Shown: positions 23,701-35,920 of the stretch, one piece after another
Layout: every line of letters starts with the position of its first letter
Position numbering within the stretch: the stretch's first letter is position 1
Origin: Rotaria sordida
Taxonomy: Eukaryota > Rotifera > Eurotatoria > Philodinida > Philodinidae
Length of the DNA: 64,000 nucleotides
Direction: 5' to 3'
NCBI GenBank assembly: GCA_905250125.1
Contig: CAJNOL010000705.1
Span: 45,769-109,768 of the forward strand
Notes under the pieces: generated by a model
The model's database searches: none
What the model saw: the letters and a program-made list of their open reading frames with translations, nothing else
Told to the model about the DNA's origin: nothing
Translations under genes and position numbers: made by a program

Positions 23701-26387
23701 ATGGTGCTTCTCCACTTGTTGATTGTGTTCGACTTGAAGAATTATTTTCATTATTAGAATTAGTTGGTAAATTATTTGGTGATATTGATTGAGAATTAGT
23801 ATTACTACCAATTTGATCAAGAATATTTTTTAATTCTTCAATTGCACGAAAAATAATAAGTTTAGAACGAATTAAACAAAGAAATTCTAATAAATTTGTT
23901 TTTAAATGTTGTTGCATTATTGTTGTTGAACATTGTGCAGTTTTTAAAATATTTTGATATTCTATTAATTGACCTTTTATATAAAAAAATAATCCAACCA
24001 TATCATTACTCCTATCACATGCTGCAGCAACATCATTATATTGTCGTATTGGTTTTACTTTTGGTATATAAAGTATTGGACAATAGGAATCATCAGATTT
24101 AATTGGAGAAAATGTATAAAATACAAGTGGTGTTTCACGTGATGTTGGAATTGGTAATTGTTCACAAAATGTTTTTATTGACATTGGTTTTGTTTTTGAG
24201 ATTGGATATGGTACACTAGAATAATTCGAAATTTTTTATTAAAAAAAATGTATATATTTCGATTCTAAGAACTTCTCACATCAGTGTTCAGACTTCCAAA
24301 AAAGAAAATTACGGAAATTTTGGAAGTGATACTTCTGAAAGCTTCGTTGCCTCGAAAAATTTTGGTGATTTCTTTAAACTTCCAAATTTTCAAGAATACT
24401 TTTCTATGAATTTACGTATTATTGGAAATTTCCGTAATTTCCTTTTTTTTTTTGGAAATCTGAACATACCTCGAAATAACTGATTTTCAAAATGATTTCA
24501 TCTTATACAATATTGAAGAAAAAGATGTGCCCCTATCTCCTCTATCGATTGGTGAAAATCGCAGGTCTCTAGCTGATTACATTATCGAGTTATTCAAAAA
24601 CAAAAAAACAGTGGAGCACATTATATTTTGAAATGGATAATAGGTTGAGAATTCAGTAAAACGATCTCGGTATATGAGAGATAAATCTAATTTGAGTTCA
24701 AACAGTTCAGATGATTCCTTCCTACTTGAAATTATAGTTCGTTTTAGAAAATAACATGGTTCAAACAATCAATTAAGAATAGTCTATAATAATACGTCAG
24801 AGTCGAATCAAACAACTTATTTATAAATTCTCATCTATTTTTGTCTTACTTTTGAAAAAGACAATAATATTCTTTATGATCTTCATCATTATCTTGTTGT
24901 TGTAATTTATCATATAATTTCGTTATTAATTCTATTGGTTCAAAATAACTACATGTTAATATAAAACGTTTTAAATTTAAATAATAAATTGGTATTAAAT
25001 TAAATATACGATCAGTTTCTTTAAAAAATTCTGAAAATCTCATTAATTTATTTCGATCAGATTCAAGTAAACGTTGTAATAAATTTTCTAATTGTTGTTT
25101 TAAATCATTTGATAAACGACATGATTCTGGTAAAGTTTTTGACCATTGTATTTCTCCACCAAGAGTATTTTCAACACCTATTTTAATTCAAAACGAAAAA
25201 AATCTCACTTAAAAAGAAAACAAAACGTCTAATACCAGAAATACATCCTGTTGGTTTAGTTTCTAAAATACGTTTCATAACATTTCGATCTTTTCGTGTA
25301 CCAGCAAATGGTTGAAATGGAAGTTCACCTTGAATAAGATAAAATTAAAAAAAAAATAAAAGAGGATATTACAAACCAGTTGCACATTGATAAAGAGTAA
25401 CACCAAGTGACCATAAATCAACTTCAAATGGAAAATCAACACGAGTTTTTAAAGCTGTTCGTAAAGCATTTGTTTTATTATCATGTACAGCAGCTCTAAA
25501 TCAAGAAAAATAAAAAAAGAAATTATCAAAACAAAACTGAAATTAGAATTCTTTTCAGACAACTAGAGTCCATCAGATTCAAAATTTTCGGATCCGGATC
25601 CAATGAACTCATATATATCTGATAAAATTACTTTTGCAATTCACATGGGATTTTCTTTTATCATTTCAATAAGTTATTAATAAAAAAAAAAACTTTGTTT
25701 TTTCTTTTACCGATATAATTCCGGATGAATATATTCTTCAGTACCAACAAGTGATGTAAATGCATTTTCACCTTCATTAATAAGTCTAGCAACACCTAAA
25801 TCAGCTAATTTATATGTACGTTCACCATTTATATTAATTGAAAGCATTATATTATCTGGTTTAATATCACGATGAATCTAAATATTTTGTTTTTTTACGA
25901 AAAATCTTTTTTTTATAAAATCTTTTATTTTTCTTACTGTATTTTTCGTATGTAAATATTTCAATGCATTAGTTAAATGTTTAAAAACTAATATAAATTC
26001 ATCTTCAATTAAACCATAACGATTTTCAGGTAATTCAAGTACATTATGTAAACTACCACCATTACAATATTCAATAAGTAAAGCTTCACGATTATTTATT
26101 AAATGTGATGAATCAAGCGATATAACAGGTTCTAATGCAATATAACGAACAATATTTTCATGATCAGTTGATTTAAGTATATCTAATTCATGATCTAATA
26201 TAGGACGATAATCACGATTTGTTTTTCCATCTCCAAGTGGTGAACGAGAATTTGATGAAACTTGATAAACTTTAGCTGCAACTAATTCACCAGTTGATTT
26301 ATTATATGCTTTATATACTTGTGATGTTGCACCATGTCCAAGTATATCTTGTGTAGCCCAAAGATGATTTGTTGTTTCTTCACACAT
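20785..26387 (-). CDS. TBK1/IKK-epsilon-like serine/threonine kinase, eight exons
   Basis: A kinase of the TBK1/IKKE family, which acts downstream of innate sensors and in autophagy in other animals. Exons 5' to 3': 25938-26387, 25711-25877, 25377-25495, 25236-25328, 24850-25177, 23638-24215, 23287-23576, 20785-21366. They sum to 2607 nt (868 aa plus stop). The start NHLWATQDILGHGATSQVYKA closely follows TBK1 (NHLWLLSDILGQGATANVF). ATP-binding Lys39 (AAKVYQ), catalytic HRDIKPDN (152-159) and activation-loop FTSLVGTEEYIHPELY are present; Ser192 corresponds to TBK1 Ser172. ISGVENTLGG...IQWS matches the kinase-ULD junction, and the later exons give the ubiquitin-like and scaffold/dimerisation helical regions. 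It is longer than TBK1 (about 730 aa) because of Ser/Asn- and Gln-rich linkers in exons 6 and 8. Odd: the DFG motif is DLG (176-178). Exon 3 uses the donor gtttgt, required by frame. Confidence 0.92.
24285..24467. mobile_element. MITE in intron of the TBK1-like gene
   Basis: About 183 bp between exons 5 and 6. The left end is tgttcagacttccaaaaaag then aaaattacggaaattt; the right end is the complement (aaatttccgtaatttcc ... ggaaatctgaaca). The interior repeats the cttccaa / ttggaag theme. No coding capacity. Confidence 0.65.
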
Positions 26388-27784
26388 AACTAAAGTAAAT
26401 AGAAATAATTTGTATAATTTTTTTTTATGGATTCATTATTTACCGAGAAAGAGAGAGAGAGAATCAATTCTATGAGAAAAAAAAACAGAATGTTTCTTTA
26501 CTCGGTAGTGAATAAGAAAAACTTTTTTTTCTTTTTTTGTCTTTTTTAAACATAGACAGATGTTTAGAGGCGGAGAACAAACATTCAATTGGTTAAATAT
26601 ATTTAGATAGATGTCCCTATTTTCACGAAAGATCGATTAAAGTATAGTATGCGAATCTCAATAAATTGATTTCAGTAGTAAAAATTTTTGATCAAATTTA
26701 GTCTTCAAAGAACTCGGAGTATTTTCGTCAGACATACACATGCAATGAAACTATACATAAATATTTCTTTATCCCGTCAAGTTTGTCTCGGGTCCGAAAA
26801 TTTTGAATCCAACGGGCTGTAGTTGTAGCACTTCTATAGGCTGACAGAAGAACTTGTTGACATCCAAAATGATTGAATAGTAAATATTGCGTTCACGCTA
26901 TTGAGCAATTTAATTGCCAAATGTCAATGTCCTTGTCTGTCTCTTCATTTTATGCCTAACTATATTATCATGATTACATTGATTCAAGCCTTTCTTGTAT
27001 GAAAAATATTTATGATATATATCTCTTTGTTTTAATTTGTTATTTCGTACAAGAACTTGTTATCTTTATAGAAATAAATTAAATGAACAACTATAAATAG
27101 AATTATACACTAGTACATATTCGAAAAAAATCAGAAACATCAATCGATCTAGTTTGGTCTGCAGACATTCCGAACTAGATCAAAGCAGAAATAAGTGATC
27201 TGTTGGGAGGTCTAGAACTAATAAATACAATTTGTCATCCGATTGATAGATTTCAGCATTGCATTGCAATTTTTTTTTACAAATATCAATAGTTTTCGGC
27301 GACTAAGATTGTTTGCCTATTATATATTTTCAACAGTGAAATATCTGTTTCGTCATTCAAATTTTTGTTCCCAGTAGATTAGATCAGTAACTCTTCTTCC
27401 GAAAGTCACCATTGCTATATGTTGCAAACTTTGTGTATGTACAAAGAAGCACAAACTGTATTACATAATCTAAATGATATACAAAACTTGCACTCGGTTC
27501 ACATCTTCATTTTTGAAAATGTTCATTCAAAAATTCTTGTGCAAAAAAAAAAGTTCAATAATTATTCTATTGAAATAACATCGTTCTATAATATGGAATA
27601 TATTTCAATATCAATAATCATACACTTCAATAAACACACACATAGAAAGAGAGAGAGAGAGCACAGAAAATTCAAGAAAACACAAAAAACCAAGAATTAA
27701 TAAATAAAATTCATTTGTTTTTTTTTATTTACAAAATATATCGATATATAAGTAAAGTTGACTAATTTATTTATTGAATAATTA
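26388..27784. other. Intergenic region upstream of the TBK1-like gene
   Basis: Holds the TBK1-like promoter region, two GA-repeat tracts (26448-26461 and 27648-27661) and a short near-perfect hairpin at 27147-27182. The 93-codon frame at 27419-27700 ends in a Lys/Arg-rich low-complexity run and is not supported as a gene. Confidence 0.45.
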
Positions 27785-29963
27785 TTAAGCATTTTTAAGT
27801 TCAGATCCAATTTTATATGCTGTAATTTTAGTCCAATCAATTTTAGCTTTTGTTATTGGTAATTGACGACGTAATGCTTTAAATGTTGAATCAGACATAA
27901 GTTGATAATTTTCATTAACAGCTTGCTAAAATTAATATCAATATATAATCAAAATCAAAGAAAAATCTATTACTAAGCTCAATAAAATGAACTAGTCATG
28001 ATTCAGATTTTGCTCAAACTTTTTTCATTGCAAAGGAACGACATATTTGAAATCAGTGTGAAATTCATTATTACAAAATTGCTCTGTGAGAATCGAAATT
28101 TCTATTTCTATATTTCAATATTTCTTTACATACTTGATAATTATTTTCTGCTTGACGTATAATTCGAATAATTTCTTTTGCTGTTATTATTTCATCCTAT
28201 AAAAAAAAAAAAATTAATAAATAAAATCATATGAATAAAAAAAATCATACTTGAAGTTGAATGATTTCTGTAATATTTTTATTACTAACTAATTGAACAT
28301 TACCATCTTCAAAATAATGTATCTTAAAAAAACAAACAAAAGAATTTTCAAAATGAATTTTTTTGTGTTTTTTATTAATCAAAATTTTATTTCTTTACTT
28401 GAACTTTTACATGTCCAATTAGTTCACATGTAAATTGACCTTTACTAAAAGTTAATGACCAATTTGATCGCCAACGTCCATTCCTATATAACAAATTATA
28501 AATCTTGAAATAAAATAAAATAAAAAATATACCAAAAATTTTTTGGTTCAAATTTATGACTTTCAATAAAAGTTGATAATGTAATTGTATCTGCATCACT
28601 TTCACCAATAACTATACAAGAACCATATGTATAATGTTCTTTAATATAATCTGTAAGTTGTTTTTCTAATGCTAAACGCCATGTTTCAGATTTTTCATCT
28701 GGTTGATAATGTTCATAATCAGATGATTCACGACGTAAATGATCAAATCTAAATTAATTTAGAATAAATGGAAATAAAATTTCCATTTCAAAAAAACAAA
28801 CAACATACTTAAAAGTTTGTCTTGTACGTGGATCATAAAATCGACCATCACCTAAATCATTGCCATCGGTTATAAGACATTTGTATTCGGAATTTTGAAT
28901 CTTCGTTGGAATATATTGATCTCGATTATATTCACTAAAAGCTCTAAAATTAAACAAAAAAGAAAATTGAAATTACCAGTATTCCTATCAAATTAGAGGT
29001 TTCGATCGCATAGTTTTTCGAGTAGAGAGCTGATCATTTTAAACTACTGATTATTGATTGACGAGTAAAACGGTCAATATAGAGACAGGTCTTAACAAGA
29101 ATAGTTTATTGTAAAATTTTATGGTTTTTTTTATTTGCGTCTATTCTGAAATAATAGTATCGAATTTATCATTCTATATAAGTCATGTAAATGATACACT
29201 TTTGTCACAGTTGTATGTAGAACTGCCAGCTTCACACGACTCGAATGGAATATATAATTATTTCAAAAAAAGCAAGGGTACAAAATAAGGAATATAGCTG
29301 AAAAAAACTCATTTACTAATCATTTTCTTTATGCAACAAAATGATCTGTAACGTTTACAGGACTCTATTTTTATTTGTTTCGCGTACATTTGACCATTTC
29401 TAGTTGAGACTATACAAATAATGGAACTTTTAATACAGCAGTAACTGTATCAGTTATCATGGCATTGCAGCTTGGTATTTATTAGAGCTGGGGACAGGAC
29501 AGAAAATATTGTCCTATGTCCAATTCTAGCATCCATGCATGATTCATATGATTGAATATGCCTTTTGCAAATGCATTCGAATAGAGAATTGAATAAATAT
29601 TTGTGCTACGATCGATCACTATTATACAATATGTGTGTAGCCTCAGAATACTTAAGTGCAATAAACTAAAGGTATGCTCATAGTTTTACGTAGTCTTAGC
29701 TCAAAAAGTAATTTATCAATTGGAAGACTTCCTTTTTATAATATATAAATTACTTACTGTGAAATCGATCGTCGAACTAATGAATCATCATTTAGAAGCG
29801 TTCGTACATCTATAAAGAATTTTATATTTTTCCTTTTTGTAAATAAACTTAATGATTTAATTTACTAACCATTAAAAACTTCATTAAATTCACCCGGTGG
29901 TGCATGAGTAATAAAACGTCGTGCAATTGATGCTTTTTCTTCATCAGTTAATGTTTCATCCAT
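27785..29963 (-). CDS. CAPZA: F-actin-capping protein subunit alpha, eight exons
   Basis: Alpha subunit of the heterodimer that caps barbed ends of actin filaments in the cytoplasm. Exons 5' to 3': 29870-29963, 29758-29809, 28809-28943, 28533-28748, 28399-28483, 28251-28322, 28134-28196, 27785-27925; total 858 nt, 285 aa, matching the usual 286. The N-terminus [20 protein letters not shown] is nearly the family consensus. The middle has [17 protein letters not shown] (human HQFQPKNFWNGRWRSEW). The C-terminal tentacle [18 protein letters not shown] then [13 protein letters not shown] ends KNA, as in vertebrates (MQNA). The ATG at 29963 follows an acceptor-like ctttttcag, so a 5' UTR intron is likely. 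The intron at 28944-29757 is unusually long; I see no element in it. A housekeeping gene that looks intact. Confidence 0.95.
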
Positions 29964-32900
29964 AATTGAAAGTATTCTATCTGAAAAAGAAAAAGACTAG
30001 ATTCTATTGATAAATATTATTTCAAATTGTATTAGATATTTAAAAATCAAATTTTTTTGTTTTTTATATTATCAAAATATATTCATTTATTCGAAATACA
30101 TAGCTAATAAAATTTATTAATAAATATCGATAGATTTTCCTTTCGAAATTAATTTCAAATAAAATAATTCTTCTCTTTTTACAATATTAAATGTCTATTT
30201 ATGATAATATACTTAAGATTTTATACGAACATATCAATATTACTTTCATAATTTTGATTGATTTTTTTTGTCTATAACAAAGATTATTTAAAAGCTTCTA
30301 TCAATATTTTTGTCAAATTCATAATCTGAAATTTTGTTTGTTTATCAAACTATCTAATTTCAGCAGTAATATAAATCTAATTCCGTATTTAAACAATCAA
30401 CCTTTTGTAAAATTACAAGCGAGTAAATAAATAATAATAATAGAAACATGATTCATTATGAACAATTATGTTCAAGTCAATGAACGAATGAAAAACAAGA
30501 GCCTAATGTAATATGATCTTGATTACTCTCTCCCTCTGTCGGAAGAAATATTTTCAATCTATTTTTTTGAATCTATATGAAATATAATTATCTAGAATGT
30601 ATTAAAATTTTTTTCTCTATAAGAAATGATAATACAAAATTCCATTGAATTATTTTAATGATTTTTCTTATAAGGCTAAAACTGGAAGCACTATATGATG
30701 ATCAAATGTCATATTATTTTAAGAAAAACAAAAAAACTGAAAATAACATTAAAAAATATTTTCTTTTTATTTCACACAAATTTTTGGCATGATATACTTT
30801 ATAACAAAATTGAAGAAAAATTATGTCTTTATGAGTATACTAAGTTCAGAAGATGCACAAGAGTATCCTACTGACAACTGACTCAATGTACGAGTATCTT
30901 GAACTCAGTACTCGTACGAGAGATAATTAAATTCGGCGAATTAGAAGGTCATCAATCTTTAGATATGGTACTTGAGATTTCCAAAGTTTTGTTTCTTCTA
31001 TTGTTATAATGGACAAAAACGATACCATGAAGGTCTTCAGCTTTTGTCATGTAAAAAAAAAATCATCAGTATAATGCAAAAGATCCATTCGTGCAAAAAT
31101 ATTAGAGAATTTGAGAACGTATGTTTAAAAAAAATGATTTAGGGTTTTATTTGTAGTAAAATACTCGATGTTACAATCATTTTTACTCATCTGGTGGTAT
31201 ATCTCAAAATACCATTTATTGAAGCTTTTTAAAGAATAAATTCTGAAAATATGAAAACTACAGAAACTGAATGTAGAATACGTTCAATTATTTTTTTCTT
31301 ATAGGACTCACTACTTAAATAGAAATGCACATTCGTGATTGTGTCTGTAAATTCATTCAAATATTTTGTTTATTTTCTTTGCATGTGGTTTCATCAGACA
31401 TATTTAAGTTGAAAAAAAAATAAAGATTGCAACGATAAGCATTGTTTTATTGCTTTTATCTTTTGTTTAATTGATGAAAATGAGACAAATATATATGAAG
31501 TTCTACAAACAATCTAGATGAGTCATCAATCGAAATAATCCAAATCAGCAAAAACAATATTCATCTGTTTTGTGTTTTTACAAAATTATTATTTGAAAAT
31601 AAATTATTTTTTAGATAATTTAGTGTACGTATGTGGATAAAATGAATACCTACGCATAAAGAAAAGAGAGTCTAAACAACTCAATTTGACATGAAACCTG
31701 ACAATATTATATCGATTATTCTCTGGTAAAATGTGACAGAACAAAAAAAAAATCGAATAAATAATGAAACAATAAGAAGATAATTGTTAATACTGAATTG
31801 TAATAGAATTGAACTTTTAAAACTAAAAATAAAAAGATTATAATTTATTAGTAGACCAATGAAGAAAATCATAATGATAAATATGCAAAAAAAACATTTG
31901 TATTGTTTTTCTATCTTCAGCTATGAGTGAATATAATTCTCGTATATTGAATTAACGTAAACACAGATGAAATAGTCTCTAATCAATATATTACTTTTCT
32001 TATATTGATCAGTCGCAAAATGAAAATAATGGTTCAGTAATGGATCATTACTAAAACAGTACCTTTAAGTAACGACTTATCAATAAAATAAAATAGATTT
32101 ACATTTTTGATAACAGGATTGATGATATTCTAGTCGAAATAGTGTCAAGTAAAAATAAATTATTCTTATAAAATTCATTTTATAAACATTACTGACAAAT
32201 TTTTGCATGTCATAAACAATATCTGAGTATTTTTACACTGATGTGTTTCTTATGAATTCGAATCATTGTATTAATCGATGAACTATTCATATTAATATAA
32301 ATCAAATATATTTCTATTCTCAAATCAGAATAACGTTGACTGAGAATAATTTTTGGTATGGTATATTCCTAATGTGTATAATACAAAGTACGTGGATAAA
32401 TGTTTACATACAGATATTCATTACTTCGAATGTCCGTTAAAACGATTCTGACAAGTAATCAAGAAGCGTAACTTCAATTCACGATAGAGCTACTCTTTTT
32501 TTCCGTTCCATTGTTATTCGATGTCGTTATTATAAAAGTTTTGAAAGTTTTCATTACTTTCATGTTCAAATATTGATGTTGTCTCTTCAATTTCCAGAAA
32601 TTTAATAATAATTTTCGAAGAGAAAAAAAATCAAATTTCAATTCTTTATATATCAATCGTTAGAAAGAGTGTCAAAAACTGCTGTTGACAGTAAACATTC
32701 AAATACGAATAGTCATTAGCGGTCAAATCAGATATAGCGTAGAGATGTTCATACTTTCAAATGTCCAGTGAAAACACAAGATGTTTCTCTTGCTAACAAA
32801 GTAAAGATAACAGAAACTGATATGTCATATGTTATTTGTCTACTCCATGAAATATTATTTACGATGCGATATCGAAACGATGATATATATAGATCGAGCA

Positions 32901-33166
32901 ACACTTTTTGATGAGTATGATTCGTCAAAACTGAATGAGATTATGTCATCATTAATAAAAATATCCATTGATTGTGCTATTGATCGTCCTTCCTCATTCA
33001 TTTTCTCGTTATTTGTGCAGATTAATTGCTAATCTACTGGAAAAAAAAATAACTTCGCTGTTGAAAATTTAGCTAAAGACACGAATCTTTACTTCGATTA
33101 TTTAGTATTGTTATCAAATATGTATTTGAAATCTATTCAAAACTTTTTTGAATGTGTTTTGATTAA
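29964..33166. other. Intergenic region, no gene seen
   Basis: About 3.2 kb of AT-rich DNA upstream of the capping-protein gene. The open frames present (31681-31872, 32474-32656, 32829-33032) are short and have no recognisable motif. The capping-protein promoter should be at the left end. Nothing else supported. Confidence 0.45.
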
Positions 33167-33979
33167 AACCCTTAAGAGCCGAGTGTCTCTTTCAAGGGGT
33201 ATTTAAATAATTGTAATCAAAGTCTGATAAAAACCAATATTTTTCTGGATTGATATGACTTTCGTGGCCATACCTAGACCAAAATGTAGTATTCAGGTGG
33301 CTGTCAGGCGTCGCAAATCACCTTTTAGAACTGATGACTTTTTTCAATAACTCCTTTCTTCCTTAAAGTTCTATCTATTCGGAAATGCGGCATACAGTGT
33401 AGTTTATTTTACGTTACACGCTTCAGCATATTATCAAGCTATTCAATGTCAGTGTTCTAGAATTTTTTAACCGATCTACTGACAGTTTGTGCCGTGACCA
33501 ATAAAACATTCCTTGTGTGAGACATTCAGCCTCATAGAAGAATCAAAACAATGTATTTCTAACATGAAACTTGGCTCATACATAGTCCTAGTAGTGTTTA
33601 GGAAGTTCCAAAATTTTCAGGAACAACGGTTGTTTCTTTTGCGAGATACAGAATGTTAAAGTTTTTAGCAATTTTTAGCAAAATTTAGCTGATTTTTGGA
33701 TTTTGAATATCTCAGCAAGAAAGCATCCATTCTAAGTGAAAATTTCGAAGCATATTAAGTATTATCAAAATTATCTAAAAGCAAAGTTTCAGATTGAAAT
33801 TCCTATTTTTTTGGATTTTACAGGGATGGATATTCCTGTCAAAGGAGGTTGTGTAGGTTCAGAATAAGAGGAAGGTAATTATTTTTAACTATAGTACGAA
33901 TATACTAAGGGTCCATAATCTCTGTTTTTCTAATTAGATTTTAATTTTTGTAAGCGGAAGCCATTTTGGCTCTTAAAGG
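33167..33979. mobile_element. TTAA-flanked inverted-repeat element, piggyBac-like, about 0.8 kb
   Basis: The left end reads ttaaaacccttaagagccga (TTAA at 33163-33166); the right end reads ggctcttaaaggttaa (TTAA at 33980-33983), whose complement is ttaacctttaagagcc. Ends of the type TTAA-CCYTTAAGAGCC agree with piggyBac-superfamily insertions, which duplicate TTAA. The left copy has two extra A bases before the terminal C run. No transposase frame lies inside, so it is non-autonomous. Confidence 0.5.
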
Positions 33980-34276
33980 TTAATGTGTACAATTTTGCAA
34001 CAATAATATTTGACCTTGATACAAGTTGTAATTACTCCTACAAAAATTTATTAGCAAAAATACATTACAAAACAATTCTTTTTGATCTAGCTAAAAATGT
34101 ACTTGATCTTATTCCTAATAGGTTATTGGTGAATGAATAATGAATTCTAAATAACTTTATTTTTCGTTAGAAAATAGATACATGCAATAGTCTGACATAT
34201 TCTTATTAAGACATATCTATCAACACTTTATTTTGATAGTAATAATATTTAATCGAAAAATGCTATATTTGAAAAG

Positions 34277-35911
34277 TCAATCTGAATAATCGTGTTCTAT
34301 ACCAAGTTCTTCGGAAAGTCGTTCAATATTCGATTCCATCTTCCATATATTTCTATGCCCGGAAGGTAGACATTGTCTGTAGATAGATAATGCTTGTTGA
34401 TAGTAATCAAGTGCCAACGTAGATATATGAAGATTTTCGTAAATCTCACCTATGTTTGATAAACTTTGACCAATGTCCTCATGATCTGGTCGAAGAACTT
34501 TGAGACGCATTAACAAACAATTCTGTTCATATATAAGAGAGAGTTCATACTGGCCTCTCGTTCTTTGTACCTGTGACAAACACTCAAATATGATAGCAAT
34601 GGAAAGATCGTCTGAAGGTAGACTGACTTCTTTAATTAATAAACATCTTTCTAAATATTCAATAGCGACATCGAATTGAGACTTTCTATTGAAGTTAGCA
34701 GCAATCCAGTATAGGCAATCAGCAATTTCAATATAATCATTGGGATAATATTCTTTGAATATGGTTAATGCTTGTTGATAAAAGTCGAGAGATTCATCAT
34801 ATTTTGTTTGTTCCAATAGAGTATAACCAATATTCTTAAGATTAGTAGCAATTCTAAATTGATCACTAGACAAATTACTTTTGAGAACTTCCAATGCTTG
34901 TTTTTGAAGGACGAGAGCTTCATCATATTTGCTTTGTTCTTTTAAAGTTTGAGCTATGTTATTCAGACAAGTAGTAGTATTCAAATGATTGGATGAATCC
35001 TTCTTATAAAATGTCAGTGCTCGATAATAAAAATCGAGAGCTTCATCATATTTTTCTTGATTCCTCAATATGTAACCAATAGAACCCAAACAAGTAGCAA
35101 GATTTTCATGATTAGATGGATAATATTGTTCATAAATTGTCACTGCTCGTTGACAGAAATTGAGGGCTTTATCATACTTTCCTTGAATATTTAGAGTCAT
35201 ACCAATATTTACCAGAGTGTCAGCAATATCAATATGACCAGATGGGTAGCAGTTTTCAAGAATTTTTAGAGCTTGTTGATAACAGTCGAGTGCTAAATTG
35301 TATTCTTTTTGATCAAATCGAATGTGACCGATGCAATTCAAACTATCTGCAATTTTCTCATGACAAGAGGAAAATTTTTCTTCTCGAATTGTTAATGCTC
35401 TTTGTTGAAACTCAATAGCTTCTTTGTACTTTCCTTGTTTGCTCAGGATATCAGAAATATCGATGAGACAATTAATCATATTAACAGGATTTGATCGGCA
35501 ACATTTTTCGTAGATTTCTAGCGCTCGTTGATAGAAGTTGAGAGCTTCATCATATTTTCTTTGTATAGTCGCAATATTAGCAATGTTGCTCAAACTATAA
35601 GCAATATTTACGTGATCAGAAGGATAATGGTGTTCTCGTATTATCAATGCTTGTTGTTGAAACTCGATAGCTTCATTGTACTTTCCCTGATTTTTAAGGA
35701 CATTGGCAATGTTTATCAGGCTATTAGCAATGCCAACATGATTAGTTGTATCAAATTTCTCTTGAACTGTTAATGCTCGTTGATAAAAGTGAAGAGCTTC
35801 GTCATACTTTCTTTGTCCATATAAAGCATTTCCAATATTGCTAATAACGGTAGTGATTTCAGCATAACCATATGAATAAAATTTCTCTCGGACAACTAAT
35901 GATCGTTGATA
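34277..35911 (-). pseudogene. TPR array, C-terminal part of the ADP-ribosyltransferase-TPR gene, split off by a transposon
   Basis: About 545 codons of 42-residue kinesin-light-chain-type TPRs, pattern NIGNxLxxQGKYDEAIxFYQRALxIxEKxxPSxHxxIA, repeated about 13 times and ending with a normal stop after GIEHDYSD. The open frame begins within the transposon's left end (ATG at 36073), so its first 50 or so residues are transposon-derived. The array starts part-way through a TPR (FYQRSLVVREKFY), whose other half lies at 37202 and beyond. It is in the same frame as the two upstream segments (insertion plus duplication is 1281 bp, a multiple of three). KLC-type TPRs bind partner proteins; in bdelloid ART-TPR proteins they probably select the target. 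Whether this part is still translated is unknown. Confidence 0.75.
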
Positions 35912-35920
35912 GAAATCAAT

